Assembly: GCA_030770545.1 (NCBI GenBank)
Contig: CM061099.1
Coordinates: 14,205,001 to 14,269,000 of the forward strand
Origin: Macropodus opercularis
Taxonomy: Eukaryota; Chordata; Actinopteri; Anabantiformes; Osphronemidae
Direction: 5' to 3'
Length of the DNA stretch: 64,000 bases
The position numbers were made by a program, and so were the translations under genes. Numbering within the stretch: the stretch's first letter is position 1; every line of letters begins with the position of its first letter. Positions 58,001-64,000 of this stretch are shown here, one piece after another. The notes beneath the pieces are model-generated. The model was not told the DNA's origin and ran no database searches. It saw nothing but the letters and a program-made list of their open reading frames with translations.

Positions 58001-61000
58001 CAAATGCCAAAGTTAACAAGAAAGCCGCCAGCCAAGCTGAGAGGACGGCGTGTTTCTTATCAAGGCTGTAATAACAGCAGCAATCGAAAGATAAACTTGT
58101 AAAAATCATTGTTCATTGTAATGTTAAAACACATAAACAGCCTTGTGTGAAGTTCATCATTACATCGCTAGGCAGAAGCGTGTGTGTGTGTGTGAAGTTC
58201 CCAGATCAAAAGACATTGTGGCTGTTTGGGCTGACATCAAGTCCTGATTATGTTCAAAAAGGAGGTGCGCGTGGTTTTGGACAGGTGGGCAATCTGCCTG
58301 GCCTGCGTGCTGAAAGCGGGAGTGAGAGCACATTGACTAAACCCTCAAAGCCTGTACTTCTCCAATAATGACCCAGCCTCCACCTCCACTCACCCACATG
58401 CACACAGAAACGCTGATTATATTCTGCTTAGTAAATCTTAAAATTTGCAGCACAACATGCATTGATAACAGCGAAAGACGAAGGACTGTTCAACCTTCGG
58501 CCCACTCGGTTTGCATCAAGTGCCTTTTTATGGTTAATGGCATATGAACTGATTATGAATTCGCACTCACTACATTTGAGGACTGTAACAAAATTATTTA
58601 CTGAGCTACACTGAATAACAGTCACCTCTTTAGTGAATTTCTGCTGCTTGTTTTTCTCTCTGTGGCTGCAAACGGCGGTAATACGGTGGTGGAGTAAATG
58701 CAAGCAGACATTCAGACGCTCGGTTGCGATGTGTGCACCGGAAAGATGAATTCAGCAAAAATATCTGTGGCCTGGTGGTTTAGATGAACTGTTCTGCTGA
58801 GCTGGGTGCAGGTCGACGAGAAGCACCGTACCCTCTGCTGAACAGGTTGTAAAGTCTCCTTCAGCTGGAACTGTTGCGCCAACCTGGCAGCACAGCAGCT
58901 ACTAAACGGTAGCAATTACTAAGCAGATTAGGTTGTCTGTCTATAGTGTGTGTGTGTGTGTGTGTGCTCATGGGGTGGTAGATCTTAGATAGTAGTGGCG
59001 GCTTCCAACAGGCAGGTCCATCTGTCACCGTGGCGACAGTGCCTGGTGACTGTAGGGAAGTGACAGACTGTCTCCAAGCAACTGTTTTTTTTTTTTTTTT
59101 TCGTGGTGAGCTGCTCTCTGCTGTTCAGCAAAGGAGTGAAAGGTTCACATCAGCGACTGTATGTAGAATCTGGACGTGACAGCACCGCAGTGTTCGGCTG
59201 TAGCGCGTGGAAAATTAAATGTGACAAAGCAGCACTACGACGAGATCACACAGACGACCACGAACTGCCAGGAAGCCCGCGTCTGTAGAAACTTTAGAGG
59301 TTTTACTCGTAGCTGTTATGGAGCAGTTCCCTATGTTGTGCCATCTGTGGCTTTTAGAAAAGCGGGGGTGAAATCTCTGCATATATCAACCTGGAGGAAA
59401 CCTTGTCACCTGTGCAACAAGCAGTGATTCACCGGCTCAGAAAGCCAAAAAAAAAAAAAAGAGGTGAGGTGAATCGTGCGCACCCGGCAGGCAGGCTGCT
59501 CCCCCATCACTGCTTTTTAGGACCGCAGTGCTGTTTGTTATGGTGCCACTGGAACGTGCAGTCAGCAGAATTTTTAATGGGAAGCGGGCAAAAATACTTC
59601 CTTGCCCGTACAGTGAATTGATTTCCCGCTCGGGTCTGTGCAGGGACCCATCATCAGCATTTATCGCTTTCTAATGGCTGTGTACAAGACCGTCCACGTT
59701 ACACAGGCCCAGTGAATGTGAACGCCAGTAACTGTGAGTTTATTTATGAGGGTTATGTAATTTCACAAAGCTGGGTCTGTGCCTATCGGTGCGTGTCCTC
59801 AAAGCACACTAATCCGCGGAGCGCTTCTTGACAGGAGGCGTTTCACGAGCCCCCTGCACGCTTGTCCACTCCTATGCCAATTAAAGCCATCTAGTGAGGC
59901 AATGATCCACGTCTCACATCTGTCTTCAAGGGTACAATACATCTGGTACAGTAAGACAATAGATTCCTTGTAGTAGAACGATCCTGTCTGACACTTTTCT
60001 GTGCTCCTCAACCTGCCGTTTGCTGGCCACGATGGGGGAGAGAATAGGTCCAAGCTCTCACTCTGAGATGAGTGCGAGGACCCACGACTCCAGCAGGGAT
60101 GAATGTCTCGCAGCTGATTGTTGAATCATGAAGTCAGGGGAGACAGAAGAAAAGGGAAAACGGGAGTGCAGAGAGTCGTGAAGATTCCTGCGGCACTCTT
60201 TCATCATCTCTCTTGTTCCCTCACTACAAGCCCCCACATTTCCAATAGTTCTGAGGAAATGCTGTCTGGCTTAGGTCCTGCTGCTAATTCCACTCAGCCT
60301 AATTAAGCTGGGTCACGTTTTAAATGTGAAGAGGATTTTCTTGGAAAACTTAATTCACAGATTTAAACAGGTTTTCGTTTGTCCATCTTCCAGTTGGCTG
60401 CAATGACTCGCTGTTGGTGCTCGAGCTCTTTGTCTTTGAAACAAATCAGTACTGTAATGTTCCTCCTCTTTTCCAATTTGCCAGCTCACAAATGAATCCA
60501 AATTCGTGTATCTGTTTCATTTCTCAGTTTGGGACGATGGTGGCCAAGCCTGAACCTTGCATGATCTGTAGTGGGTAGGGTAAGAATATCTGGTGCACCG
60601 GGGCCAGGGTTAACTACCCCTGTTCAGCATCCAAACTAGTCTTTGCTGACAATGAACTGTACAGTGGTACAACTGGAGCAAGAGTCTATGGACATTTACA
60701 CCTTCTAATGGAAATTGGGGAGAGGAAATTAGCATCCGTGGGCCAAAATGAATTATGTCAGTGCAGCAGCAGGGGCAAGAGAGGACAGCCCTGGGAAATG
60801 AGCACATTAGAGCAGTGTAATTAGACAAATGAAGGAACCGTGTATCATTGTATCACACACCTGATTGAAGCAATGAATCACGCGTGAGTCTAAAACGCAT
60901 GCTTAACCTATTAAATACTGTCAAACACAGGAAGGGTAAGAAATTACATCGTCAAAAAAATTCCCCATTCTCAGGTTCTGCATGTGATCAAAACACATGT

Positions 61001-61402
61001 TTATGTCTTCACGCTGAACTGTGCCAAAGTTTAAAACCTTTGACAAACAGACTGGGGGTGATGGGGACCAGCGTCCATAATTAGTGTTAGTGCTCAGGCA
61101 CTGGAGAGGGGACACAAACGAAGCAGGACGGTTGCATCTACACCAATTAATACTTCACCAGGAAGTTTCTGCCTGTAGTCTGTAACTGCATCACTGATCA
61201 AACTGAGGCCCACTACGTCACGTATGGAGTACGTGTACATGTGCACGTGCACAAGCAATGTTTGCTCATGGAAGAAGGCAGTTGTGATGAATGGAAGGAG
61301 AGTGAGACTAAAAGAGAGCACAAGGAAAGGAGGGGAGGAAAAAAAAAGATGTATGCGTGTGATAAGCAACACTGACATCAGGACTCCAATTAGAGCCCAG
61401 TG

Positions 61403-61442
<40 letters not shown>

Positions 61443-64000
61443 GCGAGACAGCAGAGAAGAGAGTGGGAAGAGCAGGAGAGTAATTAAGGCACCGTGTCTA
61501 GAAGCTTGCTTTATGTTCTCGGCAGCGCGACTCTGTGTGAATGTCTCTATGTTAGCAACACGTCTGACTTGAATGATGAAGTGTGAGCAGACCACCGGCA
61601 CCAAAGGAAATATTCAAAATGGGGGAAGGTGAAGGACAGAGGGGGCTGGGAGTGTGTAAAGTGTGAAGAACTGCTTTATGGGTCGTATTTTACCCCACGT
61701 AGAGGGTTTTTATTTGTCCATGTGGCAACTTTGTATTGGTAATTAAAAATATAGTACCAGACAGTACCCGAGCTGAAACAATTATTCGGTTTGTTGTTTG
61801 AACACACGTTGCTTGATTGGCTTTAAATAGTGAGACACTTCTCCCCATTTTAAAGGTGAAAGCAATAAACTGATCACCAAATGTATTTTTCATTAAAAGA
61901 TTGTGCACTTAGCTGCAGCTCTGGACCAAGTATAAATTTATAATGTCAGATGCTGGACATAATAACAGGTTTTTAATATTAGTATTAATGTGACCGATCT
62001 CTGGTACAGATATCAAAACAATGTTTGTAGATATTTTGTATTGAGAAATTGAAACACCTTTCGTCAAAACGCCTGTTTTTGGATTAGCGAATGAAGCCAA
62101 GTGAAGGCTGAGCTCAAGCAACAGCAAAAATAGCTTTGAGTAAATAATAAACACAGTTTCAAACGGGCAGAAGTATTTACATCAAAGAAGAAGAAACAAC
62201 GTGGAATTCGGACTAGAATTCAGAGCTTCAGCTTTCAGAATTTGATCGTTTTTGATGTTAAGCACTAAAAAACGCTCCTCTCCAATTTGTTCTCTTGCTC
62301 CTCCATAATTAGCGTTTGTGTCGTGGCCAGGCTCTTCAGCAGAGCACTTCTCTGTAACGCTAACTGTGGCCAGTGCATTGTGCTTGAACGTGCAAATGGG
62401 AAAAGTGCGGTGAGCCGACTGTTGTCCTGTTGCTTATCTGCATAAAGTACCACACCCACCATAACAAATCCTATTTGTTCCTATCGAGAACAAAAACAAG
62501 GTCAAAAGACATTTAGTAAAGCTGGTTTAATTAAAGTGCCCTATGTGCATTATCATATTATTATCTAACCCTTTGTGCTGCGCTCCATCCGTCTATTGAC
62601 AACCCATTCATCCCGTTCATGACGGCTGACTCGTCTTCCTTCTTGTCTTACAGTTCGGAGCACTTAACCCTAGACAGGAGGCTACTCCATGTGTGCACAC
62701 ACATATGCCACAAACCTTTTAGTTACTTGGCCTAATAAGCCCCAAAGCAAGCAATGGACAGCCTGATAGAGAAAATGGCCCAATTACTTGTATCACACAG
62801 TGCGTTTAGAGCTTGAGATGTGATGGGGCTTGGAGGAAAAATCCTGAAATTCAATCATTTCAGTTTTATCCTCCATTCACAGTCGCTCTGTTTCCATTTA
62901 CTTGCTCTGTGCATCCGTTTCAATCAGAAGCCGTAACAAATCCTGGGCGGTGCACTTTAAATGACACCGACCAACTACCGCTGAAAATATGAGAACAGGG
63001 AAAATGTCAGACTTCAGCTCACACCGAGCCAGTTAGCCAGGTGGGTGGATAAAAAGCACGCCAGCACAACTGGTGTCGTTTTTAAAGTCTAGCATGGGAA
63101 CACACTAAAAGCCCAAAATAAACTAGACATGTTCTCAACAAACAGCAGAGAGAGCAGAGGAGGGTGAGGGAGAAGCTGAGTGAACTGAAGAGGCAGGATA
63201 ATATTCAGACTCTCTGATCTGGTAAAACAACTGAATCTGAATCTGAATTTTCTCTCCCGTTTACCCAGTTTTAAAACTCATTATGCCTCTCTTAACTTTT
63301 TCCTTTGTCTTCCTCCTGATTGCTCCTGCCATTCACTCGTTTCCAACCAAGTTTTCAACTTTCTCTGAGGCTCCCATTGTCCATCCCTATAATAATTACC
63401 CCTCTATTGAGCATATTTTGCTTCCAACCCCTGTTTACATGAATAAATAAATATAAGAGTCAATAAAAGAGCTAGAACATCCTTCAAGGCACGAGCCTAT
63501 TGTTTCCGTCAATAGCATCAAGCTGATTTGTGGGAAAGGTTTTTTTTTTTTTTTTTTTACAGTGCTTCCACATACGGGCACATAAATACGAAACTGCCAA
63601 ATAACACAACGCCTGTTTCATGCACCTCCCTCATCCCCATCTGCTCAGCGGCTCAAGTGACACACACTCAGACTGCTTTCCACTCACCTCTCTGCACGAG
63701 CATCGTGACCTCGCTGCCTTTGGGACACTTGCTGAGCAGGTCGACCACTTGGTTGTGCGACATGCTCTGGACATTTCTCTTGTTCACCTCCACGATGATG
63801 TCGCCCTCCTTGAGGCCACGACAGCGAGGGTAGTCCACAATCTGCTTCACTCTCTGCCCTCCACCTCCGGGACTGTCGGCGATGGTGAAGCCAAAGCCTT
63901 TGTCCCCTTTCTCCATGTGTACAGTGATGAGCTCTGGTTGTGTGGCGATGGATGAGGCCAGGGTGACCACATCGCTGGGGTAGCTGAGCTGGGAAGAGGT
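38523..64000 (-). CDS. magi1: MAGI1 gene, 3' half: PDZ3 to alternative C-termini (partial)
   Basis: Membrane-associated guanylate kinase with inverted domain order, a scaffold at tight and adherens junctions that binds PTEN, beta-catenin and others through PDZ domains (family knowledge). The window holds exons for PDZ3 to PDZ6 (numbering PDZ1 as the N-terminal domain; PDZ2-5 in the PDZ0 scheme), the linkers and at least three C-terminal ends. The N-terminal PDZ, guanylate-kinase, WW and PDZ2 exons lie beyond the right edge. All junctions keep phase. The C-terminus ends DLSI, as in the long human isoform. MAGI2 and MAGI3 are the alternatives; linkers such as [20 protein letters not shown] and [16 protein letters not shown] and the ADAMTS9 linkage favour MAGI1. 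Confidence 0.95.
38781..38888 (-). repeat. magi1: 4 x 27-bp tandem coding repeat (RGRSAERLE)
   Basis: Four adjacent 27-bp units in the terminal exon, each encoding RGRSAERLE. The three 3' units differ by very few bases and the first is more diverged at the DNA level, pointing to recent expansion. Confidence 0.95.
40756..40835 (-). CDS. magi1: MAGI1 alternative C-terminal exon (80 nt)
   Basis: Encodes [20 protein letters not shown] and VLQNQTT, the counterpart of human AMIPPNIAACMRNEKLGEAC ... NQTT. Acceptor GTCTCCCTTCAG|GGATG, donor CCACG|GTTAGT. Its length is not a multiple of three, so including it shifts the terminal exon into another frame that ends after 21 more codons at TGA 39722-39724. 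Confidence 0.75.
41701..41720. repeat. G20 homopolymer
   Basis: Twenty consecutive G on the plus strand (C20 in the MAGI1 transcript) within the intron, or within the possible 3' UTR of the short isoform. Confidence 0.95.
42462..42650 (-). CDS. magi1: MAGI1 PDZ6 second half, with two alternative ends
   Basis: Encodes [40 protein letters not shown] and GSVPEY. A donor TATG|GTGGGT (left edge 42512) leads to the downstream C-terminal exons. Reading through it instead adds [16 protein letters not shown] and stops at TGA 42462-42464, like the human short tail beginning GGSNYENIP. Acceptor CTCTTAG|GTTG. Confidence 0.93.
   Translation of the reverse strand, partial: VGDEILEINGESTKGMKHARAIELIKSGGRRVNLVLKRGDGSVPEYGGSIYENIPFSPLFTP
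43703..43846 (-). CDS. magi1: MAGI1 PDZ6 exon, first half
   Basis: Encodes [20 protein letters not shown] and [20 protein letters not shown], then GKMR, in phase 0 on both sides. Carries the PDZ6 GFGF loop. Acceptor TCCCCATCAG|GATT, donor ATGAGG|GTATGG. Confidence 0.94.
44011..44038. repeat. (GT)14 microsatellite
   Basis: Perfect GT run in the MAGI1 intron upstream of PDZ6. Confidence 0.95.
44685..44772 (-). CDS. magi1: MAGI1 linker exon PDZ5-PDZ6, second part
   Basis: Encodes [20 protein letters not shown] followed by a proline/glutamine-rich end. Human has [19 protein letters not shown]. Acceptor TTTCTGTCTCAG|GAAC, donor GCTCAG|GTGAGA, phase 0. Confidence 0.93.
44893..44980 (-). CDS. magi1: MAGI1 linker exon PDZ5-PDZ6, first part
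   Basis: Encodes [20 protein letters not shown] and HTQQAATEA; human has [20 protein letters not shown]. Acceptor TCCTTCTCAG|AGTC, donor GCCAG|GTGAGG, phase 2. Confidence 0.93.
44981..46976 (-). other. magi1: MAGI1 intron after PDZ5
   Basis: 2-kb intron holding a GT run of about 17 units (45966-46000). Its longest open frames show no domain. Confidence 0.6.
45966..46000. repeat. (GT)17 microsatellite
   Basis: Perfect GT run in a MAGI1 intron. Confidence 0.95.
46977..47180 (-). CDS. magi1: MAGI1 PDZ5 exon, second half
   Basis: Encodes [20 protein letters not shown], then [20 protein letters not shown] and [18 protein letters not shown], nearly identical to human. Acceptor ATGACCATAG|CTGG (purine-interrupted tract). 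A second acceptor AAATAG|GGCG (right edge 47144) would drop 36 nt in frame, giving TTFGRIIEG. Donor AGACG|GTGAGT, phase 1. Confidence 0.94.
47181..48670 (-). other. magi1: MAGI1 intron within PDZ5
   Basis: 1.5-kb intron. No exon, repeat array or RNA gene recognised. Confidence 0.6.
48671..49042 (-). CDS. magi1: MAGI1 Ser/Gly-rich linker and PDZ5 start
   Basis: Encodes [31 protein letters not shown] and [11 protein letters not shown] as in human, then a fish-specific [15 protein letters not shown] insert and [19 protein letters not shown] of PDZ5. Acceptor CACCTGGCAG|TTA, donor TTTG|GTAAGA, phase 1. Confidence 0.94.
49043..50219 (-). other. magi1: MAGI1 intron between the PDZ4 and PDZ5 exons
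   Basis: 1.2-kb intron. A CG-rich patch at about 49380-49760 stands out from AT-rich flanks. Its small open frame (49467-49682) has no known similarity. Confidence 0.5.
50220..50412 (-). CDS. magi1: MAGI1 PDZ4 exon, second half
   Basis: Encodes [40 protein letters not shown] and [20 protein letters not shown], completing PDZ4. Acceptor TTTGTTACAG|ATC, donor CGCCG|GTAAGA, phase 1. Confidence 0.95.
51010..51101 (-). CDS. magi1: MAGI1 PDZ4 exon, first half
   Basis: Encodes [20 protein letters not shown], then [11 protein letters not shown], the beta-A/beta-B part of PDZ4 with the GFGF loop. Acceptor TTTTTTTTCCAG|TTCC. The donor GAGCCG|GTGAAT is a weak match. The coding frame is not the longest frame here. 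Confidence 0.92.
51102..53720 (-). other. magi1: MAGI1 intron between the linker and PDZ4 exons
   Basis: 2.6-kb intron with A/T homopolymers and a C-rich patch at 52009-52032. No further exon recognised. Confidence 0.6.
53721..54008 (-). CDS. magi1: MAGI1 linker exon between PDZ3 and PDZ4
   Basis: Encodes [35 protein letters not shown] and [18 protein letters not shown]. The last two blocks match the human PDZ3-PDZ4 linker almost word for word. Acceptor GCTCCTCCACAG|CTG, donor AGTAGGC|GTAAGT. Serine-rich and likely disordered. Confidence 0.93.
55644..55692 (-). CDS. magi1: MAGI1 49-nt micro-exon with PPxY motif
   Basis: Encodes [16 protein letters not shown] plus one base. Acceptor TTTTGTTTGCAG|GAT. 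The donor TAT|GTGATG makes the frame close into the next exon (49 nt); the stronger-looking ATG|GTATGT four bases earlier (left edge 55648) would break the frame. PPSY is a class I WW-domain ligand core. I do not recall this segment in canonical human MAGI1, so it may be an alternative exon. Right edge firm, left edge less so. Confidence 0.65.
56169..56200 (-). CDS. magi1: MAGI1 32-nt micro-exon (KKSPKL)
   Basis: Encodes [10 protein letters not shown], with a Gly split at its 5' edge; human MAGI1 has GLPVPKKSPK directly after PDZ3. Acceptor GGCTTCACAG|GGG, donor AGCTG|GTGAGT, phase 0 at its 3' end. Found from the human linker rather than from ORF length. Confidence 0.85.
56608..56633. repeat. 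(TG)n microsatellite
   Basis: About thirteen TG units in the large MAGI1 intron, next to the CG-rich patch. Confidence 0.95.
61408..61440. repeat. (CTG)11 triplet repeat, intronic
   Basis: Eleven perfect CTG units on the plus strand (CAG on the minus strand), inside the large MAGI1 intron. Lacks splice sites around it and lies 3' of PDZ3, so it is not the polyglutamine tract known upstream in mammalian MAGI1. Confidence 0.9.
63688..64000 (-). CDS. magi1: MAGI1 PDZ3 exon (right edge uncertain)
   Basis: Encodes [57 protein letters not shown] and [12 protein letters not shown], a full PDZ domain with a GFGF carboxylate-binding loop. Donor AGAGAG|GTGAGT, phase 1. The open frame runs to the window edge; ACCTCTTCCCAG at 63989-64000 could be the acceptor, which would end the exon at 63988, or coding sequence. 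Confidence 0.92.

Larger units (their letters stand above)
56201..63687 (-). other. magi1: MAGI1 7.5-kb intron
   Basis: Largest intron in the window. Holds a CG-rich part (about 56400-57130) with a candidate alternative first exon, a CTG11 repeat, GT runs (56608-56633, 58181-58194, 58947-58965) and a T19 run just upstream of the PDZ3 donor. No conserved coding exon recognised. Confidence 0.7.

Noticed and set aside
61308..61604. CAG/CTG run read as the MAGI1 polyglutamine or as a poly-Ser protein
   Set aside because: It lies 3' of PDZ3, where mammalian MAGI1 has no such tract, and there are no matching splice sites.
1..64000. CRISPR arrays, operons, prophage or other microbial systems; rRNA; complete tRNA genes
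   Set aside because: The window is intron-rich vertebrate DNA; no spacer-repeat arrays, Shine-Dalgarno-linked genes or RNA gene signatures were seen. Absence of tRNA is by eye only.

Overview
This is vertebrate nuclear DNA, almost certainly from a teleost fish and probably a percomorph. It carries two large multi-exon genes with GT/AG introns, many dinucleotide microsatellites, and about 25 kb of non-coding DNA between the genes. Both genes lie on the minus strand, so each reads from high to low coordinates. Their order (ADAMTS9 downstream of MAGI1, same strand) is the order I know from human 3p14, which supports the orthology calls. Exon edges were placed by hand from splice consensus, by requiring codon phase to close across every junction, and by recalled similarity to the vertebrate proteins. 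No alignment was run.

Left part (286-12576): the 5' portion of ADAMTS9, a secreted furin-processed metalloprotease. Twenty-three coding exons can be chained without a phase break from the initiator methionine to the sixth thrombospondin repeat, giving 1165 residues. They encode signal peptide, propeptide, catalytic domain, disintegrin-like domain, thrombospondin repeat 1, cysteine-rich and spacer regions, and thrombospondin repeats 2-6. The remaining repeats and the C-terminal GON domain lie off the left edge.

Middle (12577 to about 37770): no protein-coding gene that I can support. It holds a CpG-rich ADAMTS9 start region, microsatellites, a 705-bp GGAT-type satellite with higher-order structure (32157-32861), and a decayed L2-type LINE fragment with a reverse-transcriptase YADD motif (about 36657-36905).

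Right part (about 37800-64000): the 3' half of MAGI1, a multi-PDZ junction scaffold. Fourteen exons are recognisable, from PDZ3 at the right edge to the alternative C-terminal ends. They include two micro-exons (32 and 49 nt), a 36-nt alternative acceptor in PDZ5, an internal stop that gives a short C-terminus, an alternative 80-nt exon that would read the terminal exon in a second frame, and a 1265-nt terminal exon encoding a His/Arg/Ser-rich tail with four tandem RGRSAERLE repeats.

No new biological system is evident. The most interesting points are the MAGI1 C-terminal isoform choices, the micro-exon pair carrying a PPxY motif, and the tandem repeats in the MAGI1 tail.
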